Positions 1 through 8,838 of a stretch of 20,200 bases of DNA are shown piece after piece (positions within the stretch are counted from its first letter, which is position 1; the number at the start of each line of letters is the position of its first letter). The notes beneath the pieces are model-generated. The model was not told the origin of the DNA. It ran no database searches and saw only the letters and a list, made by a program, of their open reading frames with translations. Position numbers and translations under genes: made by a program. Origin of the DNA: Bacteroidales bacterium (GTDB lineage: Bacteria; Bacteroidota; Bacteroidia; Bacteroidales; UBA932); NCBI GenBank assembly GCA_004555145.1, contig SFJB01000018.1, forward strand, positions 1 to 20,200, written 5' to 3'.

Positions 1-230
1 CTATGCGTAAGGTAGCCCGTGTGCGCCTTTCCAATGCAAAAGAGGTCAATGCCTACATTCCTGGCGAGGGACACAACCTGCAGGAGCACTCAATCGTGCT
101 CGTTCGCGGTGGTCGTGTTAAGGACCTCCCAGGTGTACGTTACCACATCCTTAGAGGAGCTTTGGATACAGCCGGTGTTGAAGGACGTACTCAGTCACGC
201 TCCCTTTACGGCGCCAAGAGGCCAAAGTAA
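1..230 (+). CDS. rpsL: 30S ribosomal protein S12, 3' part (5' end outside window)
   Basis: This is the C-terminal part of ribosomal protein S12, which sits in the decoding centre of the small subunit and controls accuracy of tRNA selection. The visible 75 or so residues carry the family's signature stretch GHNLQEHS, then [14 protein letters not shown], and end in YGAKRPK just before a TAA stop. The reading frame is open at the left edge, so the N-terminal part lies outside the window; the first in-frame ATG here is internal and is not a start. The lysine in the VKDLPG loop, where substitutions give streptomycin resistance in other bacteria, is the usual sensitive residue. It is followed 41 nt later by rpsG, as in str operons. 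Identification is very secure. Confidence 0.98.
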   Translation, partial: MRKVARVRLSNAKEVNAYIPGEGHNLQEHSIVLVRGGRVKDLPGVRYHILRGALDTAGVEGRTQSRSLYGAKRPK

Positions 231-271
231 TTGCCTGAAGGATGGTTTTAATTTTTTAACAGTTATTATCA

Positions 272-748
272 ATGAGAAAAGCAAAGCCTAAGAAGAGGAT
301 TCTACTTCCTGATCCTAAGTTTCACGACACACAGGTTACCCGTTTCGTGAACAATCTTATGTTGCAGGGGAAGAAGAGTATCGCGTATTCTATTTTTTAC
401 GATGCCATTGATATGGTAGGCGAGAAGATGAAAGATTCCGACAAGGCTCCATTGGATATATGGAGGAAGGCTCTCGAGAACGTTACCCCTCAGATTGAGG
501 TGAAGTCACGTCGTATCGGTGGTGCCAACTTCCAGGTGCCTACTGAGTTGCGCCCGGAGAGGAAGATTTCGCTTTCTATGAAGAATATGATCAACTTCGC
601 CCGCAAGCGTTCCGGCCACTCAATGGCAGAGAAACTTTGTGCCGAGATTATCGCGGCATACAATAATGAAGGTGGCGCATTCAAGCGCAAGGAGGATATG
701 CACAAGATGGCAGAGGCCAACAAGGCATTCGCCCACTTCAGGTTTTAG
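272..748 (+). CDS. rpsG: 30S ribosomal protein S7
   Basis: Ribosomal protein S7 nucleates assembly of the 30S head by binding the 3' domain of 16S rRNA and lies next to the E site. The protein is 158 residues, the normal length for the family. It begins MRKAKPKKR, carries the conserved KARK-like basic N-terminus, VTRFVNNLM, and the central [14 protein letters not shown] segment (about residues 75-88), then ends [15 protein letters not shown]. The ATG at 272 is preceded by AT-rich sequence without a Shine-Dalgarno motif, as is usual in Bacteroidota. It lies between rpsL (41-nt gap) and fusA (13-nt gap) and is almost certainly co-transcribed with both. In other bacteria S7 autoregulates this operon; no equivalent RNA structure was identified here. 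Confidence 0.98.
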   Translation: MRKAKPKKRILLPDPKFHDTQVTRFVNNLMLQGKKSIAYSIFYDAIDMVGEKMKDSDKAPLDIWRKALENVTPQIEVKSRRIGGANFQVPTELRPERKISLSMKNMINFARKRSGHSMAEKLCAEIIAAYNNEGGAFKRKEDMHKMAEANKAFAHFRF

Positions 749-761
749 TTGATTTTGACAG

Positions 762-2876
762 ATGGCAAAAAGAGATCTTAAGTACACGAGAAACATCGGC
801 ATCATGGCTCACATCGATGCCGGTAAGACTACGACTTCCGAGCGAATTCTTTACTACACCGGAAAAACACACAAGATCGGTGAGGTTCACGAGGGTGCCG
901 CCACTATGGACTGGATGGTCCAGGAGCAGGAGAGAGGTATCACCATTACTTCTGCCGCTACCACAGCGTTCTGGCACTACAATGGAGACACTTACCAGAT
1001 TAACTTGATCGACACTCCGGGCCACGTGGATTTCACTGTGGAGGTTGAGCGTTCGCTCCGTGTTCTGGACGGTACCGTTGCTACTTTCTGTGCGGTAGGC
1101 CGCGTGCAGCCTCAGTCTGAGACTGTATGGCGTCAGGCCGACAAGTACAGGGTGCCGAAGATTGCATATGTGAACAAGATGGACCGCGTGGGAGCAGACT
1201 TCCTCGCTTGCGTTGAGGAAATCAAGACCAAGCTCGGTGCCACCGCAGTTCCAATCTGTCTCCCTATCGGCTCAGAAGAAAAGTTCAGGGGTATCATTGA
1301 CCTTATCGCCAAGAAGGCTATAGTATATCACACCGGTGAGGATCTCGTAAACTACGAGATTCAGGATATCCCGGAGGATATGGCCGACCAGGTTGCACTC
1401 TGGAGGGATAAACTCGTAGAGGCTGCCGCAGAGTGCGATGAAAACCTTATGGACAAATATTTCGAGGATCCTGAGTCCATTACCGACGACGAGATTATCG
1501 CAGCTATCCGCAAGGGTACCATCGCAATGCAGATCGTTCCTGCATGCTGCGGTTCTTCCTTCAAGAACAAGGGCGTACAGTTCCTTCTCGATGCGGTAAT
1601 GAGATATCTCCCTTCACCTCTTGACATCGGTGACACCAAGGCAACCGACCTCAACACCGACAAGGAGGTTGATCTCATGCCTTCTGCAAGCGAGCCATTC
1701 TGCGGACTTGTGTTCAAGATTGCCACCGATCCATTCGTCGGCCGCCTTGCTTATATCAGGGCATATTCAGGACATCTCGATGCAGGCTCTTACGTGCTCA
1801 ACACCCGTTCTGGCAAGAAGGAAAGAGTCGCACGTCTTTACCAGATGCACTCAAACCACCAGAATCCTATCGAGTTCGTAGAGGCAGGTGACATCTGTGC
1901 AGCTGTAGGTTTCAAGGATCTCCGCACCGGTGATACCATTTGCGCTGAAGGATACAATTTCTCCCTTGAGTCAATGGAATTCCCTGATCCGGTTATCGGA
2001 ATTGCTGTGGAGCCTAAGACCCAGAAGGATCTTGACAAACTCGGAATCGCTCTTGCCAAGCTCGCAGAGGAGGATCCTACCTTCACAGTGAAATCAGACC
2101 ATGAAACCGGTCAGACCGTTATCAGCGGTATGGGTGAGCTTCACCTTGACATCATCGTTGACCGTCTCCGCAGAGAGTTCGGCGTAGAGATCAATCAGGG
2201 TGCTCCACAGGTTAACTATAAGGAAGCTATTACCGGCACCACCCAGCACCGTGAGGTGTTCAAGAAACAGACCGGTGGTCGTGGTAAGTTCGCCGACATC
2301 ATCGTCGAGATCGGACCTGCTGACGAAGGCGTTACCGGACTCCAGTTCGACAATCAGGTCAAGGGCGGAAACGTTCCTAAGGAGTTTGTTCCTTGCGTGC
2401 AGAAGGGCTTCGAGTCTGCAATGGCCAACGGTGTTCTTGCAGGCTATGAGGTTCAGTCTCTCAAGGTGACCCTGCTTGATGGTTCTTACCATCCGGTAGA
2501 CTCCGACCAGCTCTCATTCGAGCTCGCAGCGCGTATGGCTTTCCGTCACGCCTGCCCTAAGTGCAAGCCTGTCCTTCTCGAGCCTATTATGAATCTTGAA
2601 GTAGTTACTCCGGAAGATTATATGGGTGAGATTGTAGGTGACCTTAACCGTCGTCGCGGACAGATTGTCGCTATGGACTCTACAGCTAACGGAGCCCGTG
2701 TCGTTAAGGCCTTCGTTCCGCTTTCAGAGCAGTTCGGTTATGTGACTGTGCTCAGAACCCTGTCTTCAGGTCGTGCAACAAGCACTATGTCATTCGACCA
2801 CTACGCTGAGGTTCCTGCCGCAATGGCTAAGGATATCATCGAGAAGAGCGGATATAAAGCTTCTGATGACGAATAA
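762..2876 (+). CDS. fusA: translation elongation factor G
   Basis: EF-G is the GTPase that drives ribosomal translocation and, together with RRF, ribosome recycling. The 704-residue product has the expected length. Its G domain shows the P-loop AHIDAGKT at residues 16-23, DTPGH at 84-88 (G3) and NKMD at 138-141 (G4). Later domains are recognisable by GMGELHLDI and by the domain IV stretch ending [17 protein letters not shown], and the C-terminal domain carries [19 protein letters not shown]. It starts 13 nt after rpsG and ends 26 nt before rpsJ, so it is part of the same transcript. The canonical motifs and operon position indicate the main translocation factor rather than an EF-G2 paralogue. 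The partner frr gene happens to lie at the other end of this window. Confidence 0.98.
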   Translation: MAKRDLKYTRNIGIMAHIDAGKTTTSERILYYTGKTHKIGEVHEGAATMDWMVQEQERGITITSAATTAFWHYNGDTYQINLIDTPGHVDFTVEVERSLRVLDGTVATFCAVGRVQPQSETVWRQADKYRVPKIAYVNKMDRVGADFLACVEEIKTKLGATAVPICLPIGSEEKFRGIIDLIAKKAIVYHTGEDLVNYEIQDIPEDMADQVALWRDKLVEAAAECDENLMDKYFEDPESITDDEIIAAIRKGTIAMQIVPACCGSSFKNKGVQFLLDAVMRYLPSPLDIGDTKATDLNTDKEVDLMPSASEPFCGLVFKIATDPFVGRLAYIRAYSGHLDAGSYVLNTRSGKKERVARLYQMHSNHQNPIEFVEAGDICAAVGFKDLRTGDTICAEGYNFSLESMEFPDPVIGIAVEPKTQKDLDKLGIALAKLAEEDPTFTVKSDHETGQTVISGMGELHLDIIVDRLRREFGVEINQGAPQVNYKEAITGTTQHREVFKKQTGGRGKFADIIVEIGPADEGVTGLQFDNQVKGGNVPKEFVPCVQKGFESAMANGVLAGYEVQSLKVTLLDGSYHPVDSDQLSFELAARMAFRHACPKCKPVLLEPIMNLEVVTPEDYMGEIVGDLNRRRGQIVAMDSTANGARVVKAFVPLSEQFGYVTVLRTLSSGRATSTMSFDHYAEVPAAMAKDIIEKSGYKASDDE

Positions 2877-2902
2877 TTAACAGAATAAAAGAATTCATCA
2901 AT

Positions 2903-3208
2903 ATGAGTCAGAAAATTAGAATTAAACTCAAGTCTTTCGATCATATGCTTGTGGACAAGTCCGTGGCTAAGATCGTTGAGACAGTGAAGTCTACCGGTGC
3001 GAAGGTGAATGGTCCAATTCCTCTTCCTACCAATAAGAAGATCTTCACGGTAAACCGCTCCACCTTCGTGAACAAGAAGGCTCGCGAGCAGTTTGAGCTC
3101 GATTCATACCGCAGACTTCTCGATATCGAAGAGTCCAACGCAAAGACCGTTGACGCTCTTATGAAGCTCGAGTTGCCTTCAGGTGTTGAGGTAGAGATCA
3201 AAGTCTGA
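2903..3208 (+). CDS. rpsJ: 30S ribosomal protein S10
   Basis: S10 is a 30S head protein that also acts with NusB in transcription antitermination. The 101-residue protein begins [20 protein letters not shown] and carries the conserved [13 protein letters not shown] segment at about residues 31-43 and the [14 protein letters not shown] stretch that contacts 16S rRNA. The ATG at 2903 is the natural start and has only A-rich sequence ahead of it. In Bacteroidota rpsJ usually joins fusA directly to rplC and the rest of the S10 operon. Here it is instead followed after 29 nt by a tRNA gene and then by an oppositely oriented glycosidase, so it appears to be the last protein gene of its transcript. 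Confidence 0.98.
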   Translation: MSQKIRIKLKSFDHMLVDKSVAKIVETVKSTGAKVNGPIPLPTNKKIFTVNRSTFVNKKAREQFELDSYRRLLDIEESNAKTVDALMKLELPSGVEVEIKV

Positions 3209-3212
3209 TATC

Positions 3213-3232
3213 GGGCGGTATCAAGACCGCCC
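3213..3232 (+). other. stem-loop between rpsJ and tRNA
   Basis: A 7-bp GC-rich perfect stem (GGGCGGT paired with ACCGCCC, loop ATCAAG) begins 4 nt after the rpsJ stop and ends 5 nt before the tRNA acceptor stem. It is not followed by a T-run, so it does not look like a standard intrinsic terminator. It could be a 3'-end stabiliser, a partial terminator, or a processing site that separates the rpsJ mRNA from the tRNA. The structure is seen; the role is inferred. Confidence 0.55.
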
Positions 3233-3237
3233 AGAAA

Positions 3238-3311
3238 GGTCCCTTAGCTCAGTTGGTTAGAGCACCTGACTCATAATCAGGGAGTCGCAGGATCATGCCC
3301 TGCAGGGACCA
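3238..3311 (+). tRNA. tRNA with CAU anticodon (tRNA-Ile2 or elongator tRNA-Met)
   Basis: A full cloverleaf can be folded: acceptor stem GGTCCCT/AGGGACC (3238-3244 with 3304-3310), D stem GCTC/GAGC with loop AGTTGGTTA, anticodon stem CCTGA/TCAGG with loop CTCATAA and anticodon CAT at 3272-3274, five-base variable loop, T stem GCAGG/CCTGC and discriminator A3311. The 3' CCA is not encoded. A CAT anticodon can belong to initiator Met, elongator Met, or Ile2, whose C34 is changed to lysidine by TilS. The mispaired first base pair of bacterial initiators is absent. Acceptor positions 4-7 (C, C, C, T) resemble E. coli tRNA-Ile2 more than its elongator tRNA-Met, so Ile2 is slightly favoured. The T-loop reads ATCATGC, so positions 54 and 58 are A and T instead of the near-universal T and A. 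The gene is probably co-transcribed with rpsJ. Confidence 0.93.
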
Positions 3312-3314
3312 CAC

Positions 3315-3352
3315 AAATAAGCCACTTACGAAGTTTCGTAAGTGGCTTATTT
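3315..3352. terminator. bidirectional intrinsic terminator (18-bp perfect inverted repeat)
   Basis: The arms 3315-3332 and 3335-3352 are exactly complementary over 18 bases; the practical hairpin is about 16 bp with a loop of about 6 nt (AAGTTT). The outer A/T part of the stem supplies a T-rich end in both orientations. It lies between the end of the tRNA (+ strand) and the stop of the GH3 gene (- strand, 3375), which is where a shared terminator for two convergent transcription units is expected. Confidence 0.85.
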
Positions 3353-3374
3353 AGTTGCGATTACCCTTCCGGGA

Positions 3375-5675
3375 TTATTTGTCGAAGCTGATGGCGCTAA
3401 CTTTGCGGCTTGAGCCCTTCACGTCTGCGTCAGCACTCAGTCTGATATCGCGGGATGAAGAACCTACAAGGAACTTGTAGCTGCCTTCTTCCACTACCCA
3501 GGCATTTGCGGCTTCGTCGAAGGAGGCGAGATCGCTGTTGCTGAGTTTCAGACTGACGGTCTGACTCTCACCCGGCTTCAATTCAGCTGTTTTAGCGAAG
3601 GCCTTGAGTTCCTTGGCAGGCTTGTCAAGCTTTGAAGCAGGAGCTGCCACATAGAGCTGAACCACCTCTTTGCCGGCTACTGAGCCGACATTCTTCACGT
3701 CCACGCTTACAATGGTCTCTCCCTTGCCTGCCTTCACTACAGGATTGCTGTATTCGAAGCTGGTGTATGAGAGTCCGTAGCCGAATGGATAGGATACTTC
3801 CATTTCCTGCTTGTCGAACCAGCGGTAACCAACATAGATGCCTTCTTCGTACTCGGTATAGTCAACGTTTCTCTGAGCTTCTCCGCTCTCCTTTCCGAAC
3901 ATTCCGAATTCAAGATCGATAGGGAAGTTCTTGGAAGAAGCGTGGTCGCTGTAGTTGACCGGGAAGGTCATAGAAAGCTTTCCTGAAGGGTTGGCTGCGC
4001 CTCTGAGCACGTCAGTAACGCTATTTCCGCCCTCCTGACCTGCCTGCCAGGCGCAGAGCACCGCATCAGGGAGATTCTTCCAGGAAGCAGTCTCAATGAC
4101 TCCGCCGATGTTAAGGAGGACCACAACCTTCTTGCCTGCGGCGTGGAAGGCATCGCAGACACCCTTTATGAGTCCGTACTCGTTTGCACTAAGGGAGAAG
4201 TCGGAGATTTTCCTGTCAAGGAACTCGCCGGAAGTGCGTCCTATGGTGATAATGGCTACATCGTTTGAGGCTACGCTGCGGGCAAGTGTCTTTGCGTCCG
4301 GGATGAATTCGCCAGGGCGCTGCTGAGGACCAAATACCGCAGCAGGATCATTGCTGGTGGATTTGTTGAGCTTGGCTGTCTCTTCCTCAATGTAGGTCTG
4401 ATAGCGCTTTGCAAGTGTCTGGTCAGCCACATAGCCTGCATTGGAGAGTCCGTCAAGCAGGGATACGGTGTATGCGCGGTTCACGTTACCGGAACCGGTA
4501 CCGCCGGCAATGAAGTCATAAGAGGTGGTGCCGAAAAGGGCCACGTTCTTGATTCCGGCTGCGAGCGGAAGCACTCCGTTGTTCTCAAGAAGCACCATAC
4601 CCTCGACAGCGGACTGCCTGGTTACTTCGGCGTGAGCCTTGAGATCCGGTTTGTTGCTGTATTCATATCCTTTGAAGCGAGGAGACCTGAGTATGAGCTC
4701 AAGCACTCTCTTGACATTCCTGTCAAGCACCTTCTCGGAAAGACGTCCTTCCTTGACTCCGTTCACTATATCATCGAACTGGCCTGCGCGTCCCGGCTGG
4801 AGCATATCGTTGCCTGCTTCCATCTGGGCCACGGCGTCCTGTCCTCCGAACCAGTCGGTCATCACCATACCCTTGAAGCCCCATTCGTCGCGGAGCATCG
4901 TGGTCTGGAGATCCTTGCTCTCGGAAGTATAGACTCCGTTCACGTGGTTGTAAGAAGACATAACCGTCCAAGGCTGAGACTCCTTGACAGCGATTTCGAA
5001 GCCCTTGAGGTAGATCTCACGCAGGGCGCGAGGACTGACTCTGGCATCGTTCTTCATACGGTTGGTCTCCTGGTTGTTGACTGCATAATGTTTGATGGAG
5101 GTGCCGACACCGTTTTTCTGTATACCTCTTACATATGCGGCGGCAATTTTTCCGCTCACGAGCGGATCCTCGGAGTAGTATTCAAAGTTGCGGCCGCAGA
5201 GCGGGTTACGGTGAATGTTGAGGGCAGGTGCAAGCAGCACGTCTGCGCCATACTCCAGTACCTCCTCTCCGATAGAGTTGCCCACGCTCTCCACGAGCTC
5301 TGTGTTCCAGGTGGATGCGAGCAGGGTACCGATAGGGAAGTGGGTGCAATAGTAGGTGTTGGTATCACCTTCCCTGAGAGGGTCAATACGCAGGCCGGCA
5401 GGTCCGTCAGCGAGGACAATTGCAGGTATGCCAAGACGCGGAATAGGGTAGGTGGTGCCGGCAGCGCCGGGAACGAGATTGCGGGTTGCACCGATTACAG
5501 GTGCATCACCGTCGAATCCTGCCATTCCGGTGCCTATCACCAGATGGGCCTTTTCCTCAAGTGTCATCGCAGCAATCACCTTGTCCAGGGATGCTTCTCC
5601 GAGTTGCGGATCACCCTTAGGCCCGCAGGAAACTAGCAGGGCAGCGGCAGATGTCAAAATCAGTAATTTTTTCAT
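3375..5675 (-). CDS. glycoside hydrolase family 3 lipoprotein (beta-glucosidase/beta-xylosidase type)
   Basis: GH3 enzymes remove beta-linked glucose, xylose or related sugars from the non-reducing end of oligosaccharides by a retaining mechanism. The 766-residue protein starts with a lipoprotein signal (lipobox LVSC, lipidated Cys17), so it is exported and membrane-anchored. The N-terminal (beta/alpha)8 domain (about 30-330) has KHYAVNNQETNR and the nucleophile motif VMTDW with Asp274. The alpha/beta sandwich domain (about 375-600) has IGRTSGEFLDR, where Glu484 is the likely acid/base residue. A fibronectin III-like domain occupies about 660-735 (VVQLYVAAP). Length and domain order are those of complete bacterial GH3 enzymes. 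The gene begins 6 nt after the CE1-type esterase, so the two form an operon driven from the promoter near 6920-6950. The exact sugar specificity cannot be read from the sequence. Confidence 0.93.
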   Translation of the reverse strand: MKKLLILTSAAALLVSCGPKGDPQLGEASLDKVIAAMTLEEKAHLVIGTGMAGFDGDAPVIGATRNLVPGAAGTTYPIPRLGIPAIVLADGPAGLRIDPLREGDTNTYYCTHFPIGTLLASTWNTELVESVGNSIGEEVLEYGADVLLAPALNIHRNPLCGRNFEYYSEDPLVSGKIAAAYVRGIQKNGVGTSIKHYAVNNQETNRMKNDARVSPRALREIYLKGFEIAVKESQPWTVMSSYNHVNGVYTSESKDLQTTMLRDEWGFKGMVMTDWFGGQDAVAQMEAGNDMLQPGRAGQFDDIVNGVKEGRLSEKVLDRNVKRVLELILRSPRFKGYEYSNKPDLKAHAEVTRQSAVEGMVLLENNGVLPLAAGIKNVALFGTTSYDFIAGGTGSGNVNRAYTVSLLDGLSNAGYVADQTLAKRYQTYIEEETAKLNKSTSNDPAAVFGPQQRPGEFIPDAKTLARSVASNDVAIITIGRTSGEFLDRKISDFSLSANEYGLIKGVCDAFHAAGKKVVVLLNIGGVIETASWKNLPDAVLCAWQAGQEGGNSVTDVLRGAANPSGKLSMTFPVNYSDHASSKNFPIDLEFGMFGKESGEAQRNVDYTEYEEGIYVGYRWFDKQEMEVSYPFGYGLSYTSFEYSNPVVKAGKGETIVSVDVKNVGSVAGKEVVQLYVAAPASKLDKPAKELKAFAKTAELKPGESQTVSLKLSNSDLASFDEAANAWVVEEGSYKFLVGSSSRDIRLSADADVKGSSRKVSAISFDK

Positions 5676-5681
5676 TTGAAA

Positions 5682-6902
<1,221 letters not shown>

Positions 6903-6919
6903 TTATTCGATAGTTCCTA

Positions 6920-6950
6920 CAAATTTAGCATTTACCGTTGAACTTTCAAG
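6920..6950 (-). promoter_or_regulatory. Bacteroidota-type promoter for esterase-GH3 operon
   Basis: On the minus strand a -7 element TAAATTTG (6927-6920) matches the Bacteroidota consensus TAnnTTTG at every fixed position. A -33 element CTTG (6950-6947; consensus TTTG) lies upstream with exactly 19 nt between TTG and the -7 box. Transcription would begin near 6912, leaving a leader of about 30 nt before the ATG at 6881. Confidence 0.75.
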
Positions 6951-6986
6951 GGCTTTGGTTTTCCTTGTTGTATATAATTAGTGATG

Positions 6987-8636
6987 TTAAAATCCTCTTG
7001 TTGGGAAAGTTCTGATGAAATCTATCAATTCCTTGTCGTGGTTGTGGGCGATGCGGCTCTCGTTGTCAAAGAGCATAGTAGCCCTGTCCGTGCAGTCGAA
7101 TTCTTCCCATTCAGGGAGCTCTTCGGTGTTGGGATTGCCGGTACGGGCGAAATTGGCCCAGCTGTGGCTCATCTTTGCTGCAAGTTCCAAGGCCTGTTTG
7201 CCGCCTCCGGTCATGCTTGCGTGCCTGCCTGCATTGTTGAACACGAAAGGAATTTCCATACAGTGCGTACTGCGCAGAATTCCGTCCAGGACCGGAGATT
7301 CCCAGCAGAACATATACAGATACACCGGTGCTCCGTTCTGGCGGCACTTGCGCATTGCCTGTTCCAGAGCGCTCGGACGGAAAGTGAAATCAAGGTCGAG
7401 CAGATCCGCCGTCTTGTATCCCGGGTATGCCTTGCCCACAAGGTCCACGAAACGGGACGTCGCGTCGCCATACCTGGATTCGAGCATTCTTATCGCATCC
7501 TCCTTGCTGATGTTCCTGAGTTGAGGAGCATAGGTGGTAGTTGTGAACTCGTGCTTGGTCGTGCCTATTATCATAGGTATGTCTGCCGACATCGCCGGAG
7601 CCTGGGGGTCGAAAGGCTGACTCGGGAGCACGGATGCATCTACGGTCGGCGCCCATCCGAAGATGAATGAGGCGGTGCCTTCCTTTCTCGCTTCCTTCTC
7701 CACCTCGGCTACAGCCTTCTCTCCTGCAGCCAGCAGTTCCTTATATGGTATCTTCTCGATTTCTTCAATGTTGGAGGCGTTGAGCCCGAGATTGCGCACG
7801 GTTGCTGCGCCGATTTTCCTGGAATATCTGGATTCCATAGTCTGGAGCATAGAGCCGCTCTGGACTATTGCCTTGTGGAAAAGTCCCTTAGCGGACGGGG
7901 TCGCCAGAAGGGTTGTGACCTTTCCGCCACCGCCTGACTGTCCGAAAATGGTGACATTGTCCGGATTACCGCCGAAGCCGGAGATGTTGTCTTTCACCCA
8001 CTGGAGTGCGGCAACCATATCCAGAAGACCGGCGTTCCCCGATTTTGCGTATTTCTCCCCGAAAGCGGAGAGGTCCAGAAAACCGAGCACGTTGAGCCTG
8101 TGGTTGATGGACACAACTACGACATCCTCGGATGCTGCGAGGGATGCGCCGTCATACGAAGGCAGTTCCTGACCGGAACCGGCAGAATATCCGCCGCCGT
8201 GCAGCCAAACCATCACCGGCCTCTTTCCGTTGTCCCCGGCCTTTGGGGTCCAGATGTTTAGCCTGAGGCAGTCCTCGGAGCTGAAACCGTCATCCCAGTT
8301 GAAGGCGAAGGCTATCTCGTCATTCAACCAGCCCTGCCTGTCCTGCTGGGGGCAGACCGGACCGTATTGGCGACAGCTGCGGATTCCTTCCCATTTTTCT
8401 ACAGGATGTGGTGGCTGGAATCTGTCCGCCCTGGCATACGGGATGCCCTTGAAGATGTATATTCCATTTTCAACATAGCCGGCGACCTTGCCCTTGTCGG
8501 TACTGACCACCGCTACCGAAGACGAAGCGGAGATTTCCGTAGCTTTATTGCTTACTTCGGAAACCATCCGCCTGCAGCAGGAAGATGCGGCCAGTGCGAG
8601 CCCCATCATCAAGAAAATCAACTTCAGTGCTTTCAT
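6987..8636 (-). CDS. type-B carboxylesterase lipoprotein (alpha/beta-hydrolase)
   Basis: This is an exported serine esterase of the carboxylesterase type B/cholinesterase family, acting on ester bonds in small molecules or sugar decorations. The ATG at 8636 gives 549 residues with a hydrophobic signal ending ASSC (Cys20), a probable though weak lipobox. In-frame upstream starts (ATG at 8648, TTG at 8666) would add a short extension before the signal and are less likely. Family marks include PVMVWLHGGGYSAGSG (oxyanion hole), FGQSGGGG with nucleophile Ser234, the acid Glu363 in GTTKHEF, and His458 in STHCMEIPF. The elbow is GQSGG rather than the usual GESAG. It is transcribed divergently from the hybrid regulator and lies 105 bp upstream of the esterase-GH3 operon, suggesting a shared carbohydrate-related role. 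Confidence 0.92.
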   Translation of the reverse strand: MKALKLIFLMMGLALAASSCCRRMVSEVSNKATEISASSSVAVVSTDKGKVAGYVENGIYIFKGIPYARADRFQPPHPVEKWEGIRSCRQYGPVCPQQDRQGWLNDEIAFAFNWDDGFSSEDCLRLNIWTPKAGDNGKRPVMVWLHGGGYSAGSGQELPSYDGASLAASEDVVVVSINHRLNVLGFLDLSAFGEKYAKSGNAGLLDMVAALQWVKDNISGFGGNPDNVTIFGQSGGGGKVTTLLATPSAKGLFHKAIVQSGSMLQTMESRYSRKIGAATVRNLGLNASNIEEIEKIPYKELLAAGEKAVAEVEKEARKEGTASFIFGWAPTVDASVLPSQPFDPQAPAMSADIPMIIGTTKHEFTTTTYAPQLRNISKEDAIRMLESRYGDATSRFVDLVGKAYPGYKTADLLDLDFTFRPSALEQAMRKCRQNGAPVYLYMFCWESPVLDGILRSTHCMEIPFVFNNAGRHASMTGGGKQALELAAKMSHSWANFARTGNPNTEELPEWEEFDCTDRATMLFDNESRIAHNHDKELIDFIRTFPTRGF

Positions 8637-8653
8637 AATAATTGGCATAGTTT

Positions 8654-8663
8654 TATACGTATA
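8654..8663. repeat. 10-bp palindrome upstream of carboxylesterase
   Basis: TATACGTATA is a perfect 10-bp palindrome ending 18 bp before the preferred ATG of the carboxylesterase. It is within the probable leader or promoter of that gene. No function can be assigned; short AT-rich palindromes also arise by chance. Confidence 0.3.
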
Positions 8664-8740
8664 CAAAGTTCCTCATTCCCTGACTCATAGGCTTGCCGTT
8701 TTGTGTTTCTTTTTTTTCTGCTTGTCAATCCGGCTGTCGT

Positions 8741-8769
8741 ATTTGTTCATTTATTGTCAAATTTGTTCA
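8741..8769. promoter_or_regulatory. candidate operator: 9-bp direct repeat with 20-bp period
   Basis: ATTTGTTCA occurs at 8741-8749 and again at 8761-8769, identical over 9 bases with starts 20 bp apart, close to two helical turns. The second copy extends to ATTTGTTCAAAT, a near-palindrome. The pair lies in the 202-bp gap between the divergent carboxylesterase and hybrid regulator genes. AraC-type DNA-binding domains, such as the one at the end of that regulator, commonly bind direct half-sites about 21 bp apart. The repeat is seen; its role as the regulator's binding site is inferred. Confidence 0.5.
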
Positions 8770-8807
8770 AATCGCTCGCGGATAAGAGCAAATCAAAAAT
8801 TAATTTG

Positions 8808-8815
8808 TATCTTTC
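8808..8815 (+). promoter_or_regulatory. probable -7 element of the hybrid regulator gene
   Basis: TATCTTTC matches the Bacteroidota -7 consensus TAnnTTTG at five of six fixed positions and lies 23 bp before the ATG at 8839. No TTTG is found at the expected distance upstream, so the promoter may be weak or need an activator. Confidence 0.4.
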
Positions 8816-8838
8816 GGATGATTTGAACTACACCACAA

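Noticed and set aside
4632..5636. A 334-codon open frame on the plus strand, antisense to the GH3 gene
   Set aside because: It is a shadow of the GH3 coding sequence; the GH3 frame carries catalytic motifs and this one has none.
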